From: Clostridia bacterium
Lineage (GTDB): Bacteria > Bacillota > Peptococcia > DRI-13 > UBA5745
Length of the DNA stretch: 40,359 nt
Assembly (NCBI GenBank): GCA_018434325.1
Contig: JAHDPO010000027.1
Coordinates: 1 to 40,359, forward strand
Reading direction: 5' to 3'
Shown here: piece by piece, positions 6,969 to 14,474 of the stretch
Layout of the letters: each line of letters begins with the position of its first letter
Position numbering within the stretch: position 1 is the stretch's first letter
The notes under the pieces: generated by a model
What the model saw: only the letters and a program-made list of their open reading frames with translations
Told to the model about the DNA's origin: nothing
Databases searched by the model: none
Position numbers and translations under genes: made by a program

Positions 6969-7394
6969 ATGAATCACCGAGGGATAATGATGAAAGAGGA
7001 TAAAAATGATGAGCTTTGTTTAGGAGAGAGACTGGCCTTGCTTTATACGGTGGACTGCAAAACTGCCGTGACGATCAAGCTGCCGGGAAAAGACCCCCTG
7101 GCCCGTTTGCGGCAGGCCATATTTGGCAGGAGCACCATAAAAGGAGAGCTGTCCTGGCTGAATCTAAGCCCAAAACTATTGTTGATTTTTAATGATCAGG
7201 CAGAAAAAAAGATGAAGCCCAACGCTTTTTTGATTAAAAAAAGAAACGAAGTGGACCGGGTTATCTATGGCAATTACGTGGTTTGTAAAATTGTAGAAGA
7301 ATCCTTTAATGAGGAGGACCGGGCAGCCATTCGTAAAAAGTTGGAGCGGATTTGGTTTTATCAAAAGATAAAGGAGGATCGGGATGAGCAGTGA
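6969..7394 (+). CDS. Hypothetical phage-locus protein
   Basis: This 141-residue, mostly basic protein is the first gene rightward of the repressor. I recognise no family. It has a compact alternating hydrophobic pattern in residues 25-75 (ALLYTVDCKTAVTIKL; GELSWLNLSPKLLLIF) that suggests a small beta-rich domain, and a charged helical C-terminus (RAAIRKKLERIW). ATG 6969 follows GGAAGG; ATG 6987 or 6990 would remove six or seven residues. It overlaps the next gene by 11 bases, so the two are translationally coupled, which suggests a regulatory or accessory role with the sigma-like activator. Confidence 0.7.
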   Translation: MNHRGIMMKEDKNDELCLGERLALLYTVDCKTAVTIKLPGKDPLARLRQAIFGRSTIKGELSWLNLSPKLLLIFNDQAEKKMKPNAFLIKKRNEVDRVIYGNYVVCKIVEESFNEEDRAAIRKKLERIWFYQKIKEDRDEQ

Positions 7395-7815
7395 AATGAT
7401 GACGGCAACGGTGTCAATAGGCAAGCAGGAGCTGGAAGAATACCTCAATCTGGTCCGGGAAGCGGCGGAATTAGAGGAAGATATCAAGGATTTGGAAACG
7501 CGGAGTCAGGCCAGGTCTTGGATCGAGGGTAGACGCAGCAGCTGCGGCGGCACAGACCGCATCGGCAGCCTAGTAGCCAGGATCGTGGAGCTGCAAAGCT
7601 TGCTGGAAAGAAAGCAGGCGGATATCCTCCAAAGAAGGCTATTGGTGGAAAGTGCAATCGAGGGGCTGGAGCCGGGAGACCGGCGGCTGATCCGTTTGCG
7701 GTATGTGCGGGGGCTGGCTTGGAATGAGGTGGCCGAAGAGCTGGGATATTGCACCCGGCAGGTGATACGGATTCATCAGCAGGTTCTGCACAAGATGTCA
7801 ACCAATGTCGCTTGA
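7384..7815 (+). CDS. Sigma-70 region 4-like phage activator (DUF1492/RinA-ArpU type)
   Basis: The 143-residue protein has an N-terminal coiled coil (about 12-100, including LEEDIKDLET and IVELQSLLERKQADILQRR) and a C-terminal region-4-like helix-turn-helix: LEPGDRRLIRLRYVRGLAWNEVAEELGYCTRQVIRIHQQVLHKM in several parts, residues about 92-138. Proteins of this type drive late gene transcription in Gram-positive phages. Its position, just before a 261-base structured gap and the long tail operon, fits an activator of the tail genes. ATG 7384 follows AAGGAGG. Intact. Confidence 0.85.
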   Translation: MSSEMMTATVSIGKQELEEYLNLVREAAELEEDIKDLETRSQARSWIEGRRSSCGGTDRIGSLVARIVELQSLLERKQADILQRRLLVESAIEGLEPGDRRLIRLRYVRGLAWNEVAEELGYCTRQVIRIHQQVLHKMSTNVA

Positions 7816-8076
7816 GGCTATGGTATATTGATATTGTAGAGAATGCTGCATTTGAGAATACGCGAGACGGGCAGAGGGGCGCCCGCCAGGGGCCCCCTCC
7901 CGTAAGTATCTTTTCTGATAGAGAGGAGAGTCACCGGAAAGGTGGCTCTTTCATTTGGAGGAGGGCAGGCTCTCTACGGCGATCGTCGTTTCATTATAAA
8001 TCGGCAGGGGACTTGGCCAGCCCGCCTGCCAAAATTTAAAAACTATAGTAAACAAAACGAAATGAAGGGTGGGAGT
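7816..8076 (+). promoter_or_regulatory. Structured non-coding control region before the tail operon
   Basis: No convincing gene is present. It contains a GC-rich inverted segment around 7870-7905, a terminator-like hairpin at 7927-7949 (AGAGTCACC-GGAAA-GGTGGCTCT followed by TTTCATTT), and a 6-bp inverted repeat GGCAGG (8003-8008)/CCTGCC (8025-8030) just before an AT-rich segment. These suit a late promoter with an activator site and an upstream terminator or antitermination site. I could not fix a convincing -35/-10 pair. Confidence 0.5.
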
Positions 8077-8523
8077 ATGCTAGGATATCATTTGATCATG
8101 GAGAAGGTTAAGTTCCTTTGGACTACGGAATATCCCTCTATTCCCCTTTATACAGGCCAATGGCCTGCGGCTTTCACGGGGCCGGGGATTTTGATGCAGT
8201 ACAGTAAAGGCTCTCAGGAGCCGGCCACTTGCCGGACGGTCAAGCATGAAGTGTACCTGCGGCTGATCTGCGCCGGTTCCGAGGAAAAGGCTGCCCATGA
8301 ATTGCAGCAGGAAATCCTGGCTTTATTTGACCAGAGTTATCTCGCTGTGGCCGACCGTTGTATCGAGATGAAGACGGAAGGCGGTCTGGTAGAAAAAGAG
8401 GATATTCCCGTGGGCGAGGAGCCGCCTTTTGTAGGCTTGCAATTCACTTATTTTGACGATAGGGGCAAGCCGGAAGAATACCCAGTAATGCAAAAGATTC
8501 AAACAAAGATGATAAAGGAGTGA
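8077..8523 (+). CDS. Phage tail terminator/completion-like protein
   Basis: The 148-residue protein is the first gene of the structural operon and lies directly before the sheath gene, where contractile phages and PBSX-type elements place a tail terminator or head-tail joining protein. Its sequence has an alpha/beta appearance, with a conserved-looking central part (CRTVKHEVYLRLICAGSE) and a C-terminal segment ending FVGLQFTYFDDRGKP. Identification is by position more than by motif. ATG 8077 has a GGGTGGGAG ribosome site; ATG 8062 is an alternative. A terminator protein would be expected in a headless tail because the tube must be capped. Confidence 0.6.
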   Translation: MLGYHLIMEKVKFLWTTEYPSIPLYTGQWPAAFTGPGILMQYSKGSQEPATCRTVKHEVYLRLICAGSEEKAAHELQQEILALFDQSYLAVADRCIEMKTEGGLVEKEDIPVGEEPPFVGLQFTYFDDRGKPEEYPVMQKIQTKMIKE

Positions 8524-8528
8524 TTTTC

Positions 8529-9602
8529 ATGGGTTTACCCAATATTAATATTGCTTTCAAAACACAGGCCGCCAGCGCGGTCAGCCGTTCCGAAAAGGGC
8601 GTTTTAGCCATAATCATCAAGGATGCCGCTGCCGAGGGCCAAGGCTTTCACGTACTGACCGGCGCCACTCAGATTCCCACTATTTTGGACGTAACCAATA
8701 AAGAATATATTGCCAACAGCTTTGTGGGCTATCTGAACCAGCCCCGCAAGGTTATGGTCTATGTGCTGGCCGCCGACGCCGGCGATGATTACAGTGAAGC
8801 TTTGGATTTTCTTGCAACCCAATCCTTTGACTACCTGGTAGGGCCTGTCGATTGCTCTCCTGCCGGTGCGGCAGGCATCGCTTCCTGGATTGCCGGTCAG
8901 CGCAATAATGATTTTAGCCCCAAGGCCGTATTGCCGGGCTTGGCAGCGGACAGCGAGGCTATTATTCATTTCTCTGCCGATAAGATCAAGGTGGGCAATG
9001 GTGAGAAAACAGCGGCAGCTTATTGCAGCCGCCTGGCCGGCCTGATTGCCGGTACTCCTCTGACCATTAGCTGCACCTTTGCTCCTCTGCCGGAAGTGGC
9101 GGATGTGGAGCGGCTGACGAAAGAGCAGATGGACCAGGCTATCGACGCCGGTAAGCTGATTATTTTCCACGACGGCGACAAGGTTAAAGTGGGCCGGGGC
9201 ATCAACAGCCTGATCACCACTACCGCCGATAAGGGAGAGGCTTTCCGCAAAATCAAGATTGTGGAAGCCCTGGATATGATCAAAACCGATATCCGCAAAA
9301 CGGCTCAGGACAGCTACATCGGCAAGTATGCCAATAGCTACGACAATAAGTGCCTGCTGATCTCCGCTATTAAGGGCTATTTCAGCCAGTTGGAGCTGGA
9401 GGGTATTTTGCAGGTCGGTTCTTCCCACGTGGGTATCGATATGGCCGGCCAGACCGCTTATTTGCAGTCTGTCGGCGTGGACGTATCCCTGATGAACGAG
9501 CAGCAGATCAAGGAAGCCAATACGGCGGATAAAGTATTCCTGGAAGCCAGGATCAAGATTCTGGACGCCATCGAGGATATTGCCCTGAATATTGTGATTT
9601 AA
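8529..9602 (+). CDS. Contractile tail sheath protein (XkdK/diffocin type)
   Basis: The 357-residue protein resembles the short sheath proteins of clostridial tailocins and PBSX-like elements. It opens GLPNINIAFKTQAASAVSRS and continues with a conserved sheath core, including GVLAIIIKDAA, a middle variable part, and the C-terminal half with FRKIKIVEALDMIKTDIR and a final QSVGVDVSLMNEQQIKEA segment that forms the contractile lattice. Sheath subunits polymerise around the tube and drive it through a target envelope on contraction. ATG 8529 is preferred over GTG 8520 because AAGGAG lies nine bases upstream. The gene is intact. Confidence 0.92.
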   Translation: MGLPNINIAFKTQAASAVSRSEKGVLAIIIKDAAAEGQGFHVLTGATQIPTILDVTNKEYIANSFVGYLNQPRKVMVYVLAADAGDDYSEALDFLATQSFDYLVGPVDCSPAGAAGIASWIAGQRNNDFSPKAVLPGLAADSEAIIHFSADKIKVGNGEKTAAAYCSRLAGLIAGTPLTISCTFAPLPEVADVERLTKEQMDQAIDAGKLIIFHDGDKVKVGRGINSLITTTADKGEAFRKIKIVEALDMIKTDIRKTAQDSYIGKYANSYDNKCLLISAIKGYFSQLELEGILQVGSSHVGIDMAGQTAYLQSVGVDVSLMNEQQIKEANTADKVFLEARIKILDAIEDIALNIVI

Positions 9603-9674
9603 TAATTCAATTCACGTATGCAGCGGCGCTTTACAGTAAATTGACAAATAATTGATAAATGAAACAGGAGGATT

Positions 9675-10109
9675 ATGAATATGGACAGTGCAAAACGAGT
9701 GATGTCCGGTACTTGGGGCGAGGTCTGGCTGGACAATGAATACGTGGGGGAGTGCTACGGCTTGCAGGCCAAGTCTTCCTTTGAAAAAGAAGATGTGATG
9801 ATGTGCGGCCGCATGGCGGTGGATAAAAAGATCAAAAGCATTACCAACACCGGCTCTCTGAAAATGCATAAGGTTTCCAGCCGGATGGCCGTGGCCATCG
9901 GCGGAGCGGTGCAGTCCGGCCGGGACCTGCGGTTTACCATCATCTCCAAGCTCAACGATCCCGACGCCTATGGCGCCGAGCGGGTGGTGCTGCGGAACGT
10001 GTCTTTTGACGACCTGACCCTGGCGGACTGGGAAGTGGCCGTCTCCGGCAAGGTGGAGGCGCCCTTCACTTTCACCGATTACGAATTCCTGGACGTAGTA
10101 AGGAACTAA
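9675..10109 (+). CDS. Contractile tail tube protein (XkdM type, DUF2001)
   Basis: The 144-residue protein has the size and sequence character of XkdM-like tube proteins: an N-terminal GTWGEVWLDNEYVGECYGLQAK, a central beta-rich segment and C-terminal FTFTDYEFLDVV. Tube subunits stack as hexameric rings inside the sheath. AGGAGG at 9666-9671 is 3 bases from ATG 9675 and 9 bases from ATG 9681, so the true start may be 9681. The 72-base gap after the sheath gene holds no gene. Intact. Confidence 0.9.
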   Translation: MNMDSAKRVMSGTWGEVWLDNEYVGECYGLQAKSSFEKEDVMMCGRMAVDKKIKSITNTGSLKMHKVSSRMAVAIGGAVQSGRDLRFTIISKLNDPDAYGAERVVLRNVSFDDLTLADWEVAVSGKVEAPFTFTDYEFLDVVRN

Positions 10110-10160
10110 GCGGAAGCTGCCTAAACCATGGGCATAGTAGTATAGCGTAGGCGGGACAAA

Positions 10161-10215
10161 GCTGCCGGGGGCCGGAAATCCGGGAGATTCCCGGGATTCC
10201 CTATCCCCTGGCGGC
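10161..10215 (+). other. Large GC-rich hairpin between tube and chaperone genes
   Basis: GCTGCCGGGG (10161-10170) can pair with CCCCTGGCGGC (10205-10215), and inside it AATCCGGGA pairs with TCCCGGGATT around GAT. The structure lies in the intergenic stretch after the tube gene. It could be an attenuator or an RNA-stability element that lets sheath and tube be made in excess over the assembly chaperone. No clean T-run follows, so a full terminator is less likely. Confidence 0.6.
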
Positions 10216-10249
10216 TTCCTTGGCCCCAAAAGAAAGGATGACAAGAAGA

Positions 10250-10621
10250 ATGACGGAAGTAATGGAACTGCTTTTAAAAGCGGAAATGCCGGATCTGCCC
10301 AACAAGGAGATAAAAATTAAGCGGCTCAGCGATATTTGCGGCGGCCCGGTGGTTTTTTCCCTGAAAGCCCTGACCTTTAGCCAGGTAGCGGAATTGAAGG
10401 AGGCCCATAACGGGGACAATCTGACCCTCCATATTATTTTGGCGGGAGTCGTATCTCCCGATTTAAAAGCCAAGGAGCTGCTGGCCAAGTATAACGCCGT
10501 TACTCCTCTGGAGATGCTGAAAAAGATGCTGCTGCCCGGAGAGCTTGAGGATATTTCCCGAGAGGTGGAAAAGCTTAGCGGCTACCGCAGCAGTACGCTG
10601 GAAGAGATTAAAAAAAAATAG
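10250..10621 (+). CDS. Tail assembly chaperone (XkdN type), zero-frame product
   Basis: The product of 123 residues from ATG 10250 resembles XkdN-like proteins: MELLLKAEMPDLPNKEIKIKRL, FSLKALTFSQVAELKEA, and a closing helical region ending in lysines. TTG 10220 and ATG 10238 are upstream alternatives, but homologues as I know them begin near MELLLKAE. Tail assembly chaperones of this class coat the tape measure during tail growth and are typically made as short and frameshifted long forms. Here the frame ends in three AAA codons and TAG, within a run of nine A residues, and a -1 frame continues (separate entry). Confidence 0.85.
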   Translation: MTEVMELLLKAEMPDLPNKEIKIKRLSDICGGPVVFSLKALTFSQVAELKEAHNGDNLTLHIILAGVVSPDLKAKELLAKYNAVTPLEMLKKMLLPGELEDISREVEKLSGYRSSTLEEIKKK

Positions 10622-10773
10622 ACACCGACGCTGACGTTCAGCTGATGTACTATCTGTTCAGAGAAAAAAGCGTAATGCCCGGCTCTTATTACAGGCTGTC
10701 TCCCGGCGAGAAAGCTGTGATAAGAGCTTTTTTTGAACGGGATATGGAGGATCGGCTGAATAGAACCAGGTAA
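10618..10773 (+). CDS. -1 frameshift extension of the tail assembly chaperone
   Basis: Nine A residues at 10610-10618 contain A AAA AAA (10612-10618) in the zero frame, directly followed by TAG. Slipping back one base there gives ATA GAC ACC and 51 codons to TAA at 10771-10773, including QLMYYLFREKSVMPGSYY and KAVIRAFFERDMEDRL. The extension has no good ribosome site of its own; an internal ATG at 10645 lacks one. It ends 16 bases before the tape measure start. This copies the gpG/gpGT and XkdN-type arrangement of lambda-like and PBSX-like tails. The frame is seen; the slippage is inferred. Confidence 0.75.
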   Translation: MDTDADVQLMYYLFREKSVMPGSYYRLSPGEKAVIRAFFERDMEDRLNRTR

Positions 10774-10789
10774 GGAAGGAGGAATGGAT

Positions 10790-12451
10790 ATGGCGACAAT
10801 TACTACACCATTTATCGCATTTAAAAAGGAATATATTTTACAGTTTGATACAACCAGTGAAATTAGGGGAGTAATAGACGATACCAAGAAAGAAGTATTA
10901 AGATTAGGCGGTTGTCTGGAAGAACTGTCTGATAAAGTTAACCATTTAGCAAACAGCTTCTCATATATGGGAAAGCAAATCAGACAGACCAATGGGGAAA
11001 TACAAGAGACACTGGGATTGCTAAATAAGCTGAATGGTACAGAATACAGCATAAAAATTCAAGCTAGTGAAGAGCTGGAAGAAATAGTTGCGCTGCTAAA
11101 TAGTCTAAATGGCTCAGAATATAGTATAAGAGCCAAACATGAATTTTTAGTAGATACAGGAGAAAATGAAATTAACAATTCTCATAGTAACCTGTATCAG
11201 CCTAAGCAACTAAATACTATCAGACAAGACAAAGTCGGAAATGAATTTCGAGATGATGGTAAAGTGGTTGAATTATTAGGTAAATGGGTATCTACTTTTG
11301 GCCTTATGTCAATGAGTGCTATTATGGGAGCATCATTATCCTTAGAGAATACGACAAAATTGGCACAAGGCAAAACAGTAAAAAAAGCGGGGGCCCTTTT
11401 AGGGCTTTCTGCGATGTTTGGCCTTTATTCTACGATAGGTGAAAGCAGTTATAAAGCTGGTGTTGCAGATCAAAAAGAAATAATTAAAAATAATGAATTG
11501 CAATTAGATAATATACTTAATGAAATAATTGTATCTAAAAACAAAATTGTATCTTCAATTGAGGTTGGTAGCCAATTAGCCGCTTCAAAAGATCCCGAGT
11601 ACTCTATAATTATAGAGGAATATCAAAATCAAAAATCTCTTAATCAAAATGAGGCCGGTGAAGCTTACAATGCCTGGATTAAAAAAAATTATAAAGAAGA
11701 AACTTCCTTCATGCAAAGCACTGCTGGAATTAAAGAACGAGAAACGGAAAGCTCAATAGCAAGCTATCATGGAGCTTTGGTTTACGAAGAGGACTCGATT
11801 AAAAGAGAACTGAAGGATTTCGTATATAATGGAAATAAGGATACAAAAACATTCGGAAATTTGAATGAGAATATGCAAAATCATTTAACAGAACTCAAAG
11901 AGAAATTTGACTTTGCTTATGCAATAAAAGATGATCCAATAGCAGGGGCTATACTTGAAAGCATTAAAATGGAACTGGATAGTATCAGTCAACAAGCTTT
12001 TTTGGAAAGTGACTTAGTCAAAATGCAGAAGGAACTAGACTCTGACTTGGCTGCTAATATGATGAAAAATGCGCAAATAAAGGCCCTCAAGAAAGTTGGC
12101 GAAGATCCAGATATCATTACAGCATATCGTGAAAATTTCGGGAAGGTAGGAGAAGAAATCTATAATAGCCTTGTAATCAGGATTGGCGAAATAAACGAAA
12201 AAGAAAAAGCTTCTACCGGCCAAGCCTTCGGCATGGCCTACATTCCTTACGACAATTTCCCGGCTTTGCTGCACCAAGGGGAGCGTGTGCTCACCGCCGG
12301 CCAGGCCAGGACTGCCGACGGCCAGGCCCGCCGCCGTGAGGGTGTGGTGGTCAATATCGGCGATGTCTACGGCAACACCAAGAACGACGCCTACGATATT
12401 GCCCGCATCTTAGTTTCCGAAATTACAAGAGCTTGCGAGGTGATGGCATGA
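10790..12451 (+). CDS. Tail tape measure protein, short and mosaic
   Basis: I prefer ATG 10790 (AAGGAGG seven bases upstream) over ATG 10784. At 553 residues it is short for a tape measure, implying a tail below about 90 nm at roughly 1.5 angstrom per residue. The C-terminal about 75 residues carry the conserved AYIPYDNFPALLHQGERVLTA motif of clostridial and PBSX tape measures and are encoded by GC-rich DNA like the neighbours. The preceding part (about 10800-12210) is clearly AT-rich and contains a hydrophobic region (residues about 160-220, before a long helical region), and an N-terminal duplication of LLNxLNGxEYSI (11021-11050 and 11096-11125, 75 bases apart). A recombined central part is the simplest explanation. 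Confidence 0.82.
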   Translation: MATITTPFIAFKKEYILQFDTTSEIRGVIDDTKKEVLRLGGCLEELSDKVNHLANSFSYMGKQIRQTNGEIQETLGLLNKLNGTEYSIKIQASEELEEIVALLNSLNGSEYSIRAKHEFLVDTGENEINNSHSNLYQPKQLNTIRQDKVGNEFRDDGKVVELLGKWVSTFGLMSMSAIMGASLSLENTTKLAQGKTVKKAGALLGLSAMFGLYSTIGESSYKAGVADQKEIIKNNELQLDNILNEIIVSKNKIVSSIEVGSQLAASKDPEYSIIIEEYQNQKSLNQNEAGEAYNAWIKKNYKEETSFMQSTAGIKERETESSIASYHGALVYEEDSIKRELKDFVYNGNKDTKTFGNLNENMQNHLTELKEKFDFAYAIKDDPIAGAILESIKMELDSISQQAFLESDLVKMQKELDSDLAANMMKNAQIKALKKVGEDPDIITAYRENFGKVGEEIYNSLVIRIGEINEKEKASTGQAFGMAYIPYDNFPALLHQGERVLTAGQARTADGQARRREGVVVNIGDVYGNTKNDAYDIARILVSEITRACEVMA

Positions 12452-13083
12452 TCAGGAAATTTATTTTCAAATATAAAGAAGACATGGAATGGGCCCTGCC
12501 GGTGACGCCGGAGGGCTTTTCTATTAGCTATGGCAACAAGGTGGAACTTATCGATATACACAATCTGGGAGACGTCAGCGTCTGCGGCGGCAAAACCCTG
12601 GCTACCATCCAGATTGGTTGCTTGCTACCCCGGCAAAATTACTCCTTTTCCAGCAGCAAGGATACTGATCCCTATAATGATGTGGCAACAATCAAAAGCT
12701 GGATCGATGAAAAAGCAGTACTCCGTTTTATTGTCTCCGATACCGGCATCAATCTGCCGGTGCTGATCACCAGCATCAGCTACGGAGAAAATGACGGCAC
12801 CAACGACATTTACGCAACCTTGGTATTGCAGGAGTACCGGGAGGTCAAGGCGGAAACAGAATATACTGCCGCTACCGGCAATAACCCCCGGGAAGGCGAC
12901 AGCCAGCCCGTTAAAAGCGACAGTTACCCAGTAGTGAAAGGCGATACCTTAAGCGCCATCTGCAAGGATCGTTATGGCAAGGCCAGCCTTTACCCTAAAG
13001 TGGCTGCCTATAATAAAATTAAAAATCCTAATCTTATTTTTATCGGACAAACCATTAAATTGCCCGATGAAAGTCAGCTGTAG
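12448..13083 (+). CDS. LysM-domain tail/baseplate protein (XkdP type)
   Basis: ATG 12448 overlaps the tape measure stop as ATGA; TTG 12433 is a weaker upstream start. The 211-residue protein has an N-terminal beta-rich domain (MEWALPVTPEGFSISYGNKV; LATIQIGCLLP) and a C-terminal LysM domain (YPVVKGDTLSAICKDRYGKA, then a closing NPNLIFIGQTIKLP, residues about 163-211). LysM binds peptidoglycan glycans. In PBSX-like tails this protein sits at the tube end near the baseplate hub. Position between the tape measure and XkdQ-like genes is canonical. Confidence 0.92.
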   Translation: MIRKFIFKYKEDMEWALPVTPEGFSISYGNKVELIDIHNLGDVSVCGGKTLATIQIGCLLPRQNYSFSSSKDTDPYNDVATIKSWIDEKAVLRFIVSDTGINLPVLITSISYGENDGTNDIYATLVLQEYREVKAETEYTAATGNNPREGDSQPVKSDSYPVVKGDTLSAICKDRYGKASLYPKVAAYNKIKNPNLIFIGQTIKLPDESQL

Positions 13084-13097
13084 GGCGGTGGTTGAAG

Positions 13098-14072
13098 ATG
13101 ATTAAGATTACCTGCTCCGACAAAAAGGGTAAGGTCCAGGATATCACCCAACTGATCCAAAGCATCAATTGGTCCGGCGACGACCGGCAATGCTGCCGTA
13201 CTCTGCAATTCACCATTTTGTCAAATGGCAACGATCCTCGAATACCTGGGGCGGAATGCAATTTGGGAGACCAGGTTCTATTCCAAAAAGATGATCAACT
13301 GCTTTTTGACGGCTTCATCTTTACCCGGCAAAAAGCAACCGGCAGCAGCTTGATGGATATTACCTGCTACGACCGGGGGATTTACCTGAAAAAGAACAGC
13401 GCCTCCTACAAATTTACCAAGAAGATGCCAGAGGCCATTGTCGGCATCATCGCTCACGAATTTCAAATCAAGACGGGAAAAATAGCCCAAACAGGCAGCC
13501 CGGTTTCCCAGAATTTTTTCGGCTCCTCTTTGTACGAAATGATCGATAAGGTTTACCAAATGGCAGGAAAGAAAACCGGAAAAGAATATCAGATTACTTT
13601 CGTTGGCGACGAGCTTCAGGTTCTGGAAAAAGAGGTGCTTGCCGATAAGGTTCCCCTGATCCGGCCCGGAGGTCCCCTGATCAGCGCATCTGTAACCGAA
13701 TCTCTGGAAGATATGATCAATCAGGTGAAGATCTACAATAAAAATGAGCAATTTCTTAAGCCGGAGGTCAGCAATGAGGAAATGATTAAAGCCTATGGTC
13801 TGATGCAGGCTTATTTGAAAGAACAAGAGGGTGAGGATAACCGGGCCTTGGCTCAAAAAATGCTGGAGGATAACGGGGTGGAACAAAAAATCAGCATCGA
13901 CAATTTTGGCAATGTCCAGCATATCAGCGGCAGGGCTGTGATGCTGCAAGAGCCTTATACCGGCTTGGAGGGTTTGTTTTTTATCGACTCGGACCGCCAT
14001 AAATGGGCTAACGGCGTTTATAAGAACAGCTTGGTTTTACGCTTTGGCAAAATGAAGGAAGGAAAGAGGTGA
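13098..14072 (+). CDS. Baseplate hub protein (XkdQ/gpD-like)
   Basis: The 324-residue product from ATG 13098 (TTG 13092 is the in-frame alternative) matches the XkdQ position and character. It has an N-terminal beta-rich domain (WSGDDRQCCRTLQFTIL), a segment VLFQKDDQLLFDGFIFTRQ, the hub-like part DITCYDRGIYLKKNSASYKF, and a later linker rich in charged residues. Hub proteins of this group (gpD/gp27-like) connect the tube to the baseplate and spike. It is flanked by LysM and XkdR-like genes with short gaps. Intact. Confidence 0.85.
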   Translation: MIKITCSDKKGKVQDITQLIQSINWSGDDRQCCRTLQFTILSNGNDPRIPGAECNLGDQVLFQKDDQLLFDGFIFTRQKATGSSLMDITCYDRGIYLKKNSASYKFTKKMPEAIVGIIAHEFQIKTGKIAQTGSPVSQNFFGSSLYEMIDKVYQMAGKKTGKEYQITFVGDELQVLEKEVLADKVPLIRPGGPLISASVTESLEDMINQVKIYNKNEQFLKPEVSNEEMIKAYGLMQAYLKEQEGEDNRALAQKMLEDNGVEQKISIDNFGNVQHISGRAVMLQEPYTGLEGLFFIDSDRHKWANGVYKNSLVLRFGKMKEGKR

Positions 14073-14078
14073 GCCTGA

Positions 14079-14474
14079 ATGGAAGATAATCCTTATGCCG
14101 TTTTTGTCCAATCCATGCGGCAGGAGGCAAAGCGGGTCAACGGTCCCGGCTTTCGCTTGGGCCAGGTAGTGAGTCCGGCGCCTTTGCAGGTGCGCTGCGG
14201 CAGCATTGTGCTGACCGGCGAAGATCTGCTGGTCAACGCTATGCTGAAGCCGGAATATAGCCGGCAAATAGAAATAAAGGAGCTCAGCGGTTCCTTTACT
14301 GCCAATTGCCTTTGTCCTGACAGCGGCAGCGGCGCCAGAACCATCAGCAGCGGCAGCTTAAAGGGCCAAGGGGTGACAAAGGATGAGGCCCTCAAGGCCG
14401 GCGACCAGGTGGTGATGCTGGCCATGGATGGGGATCAGCGTTTCATTATATTATGCAAGGTGGTGGCAGCATGA
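14079..14474 (+). CDS. Baseplate protein, DUF2577/XkdR-like
   Basis: The 131-residue protein is an OB-like small domain protein of the DUF2577 (XkdR) family. It has an N-terminal amphipathic helix (YAVFVQSMRQEAKRVNG), a PGFRLGQVVSPAPLQVRCG segment, a Gly/Ser-rich loop (CLCPDSGSGARTISSG), and a closing KAGDQVVMLAMDGDQRFIIL strand pair. By position in PBSX-like tails it is a baseplate component, perhaps part of the central spike. AGAGG precedes ATG 14079, and its stop overlaps the next start as ATGA. Confidence 0.82.
   Translation: MEDNPYAVFVQSMRQEAKRVNGPGFRLGQVVSPAPLQVRCGSIVLTGEDLLVNAMLKPEYSRQIEIKELSGSFTANCLCPDSGSGARTISSGSLKGQGVTKDEALKAGDQVVMLAMDGDQRFIILCKVVAA

Noticed and set aside
7749-8039. 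96-codon plus-strand reading frame after the sigma-like gene
   Set aside because: It begins inside the sigma-like gene in another frame, has no ribosome site, and its composition is unlike the neighbours. It crosses the terminator-like hairpin.
8604-9428. 274-codon minus-strand frame opposite the sheath gene
   Set aside because: A shadow of the sheath gene's codon bias; no ribosome site and no family resemblance. Similar long antisense frames elsewhere, such as 22374-23129, were dismissed for the same reason.
10645-10773. Independent small gene after the chaperone
   Set aside because: The only ATG lacks a ribosome site and the frame is open back to the A-run, so a -1 frameshift extension explains it better.
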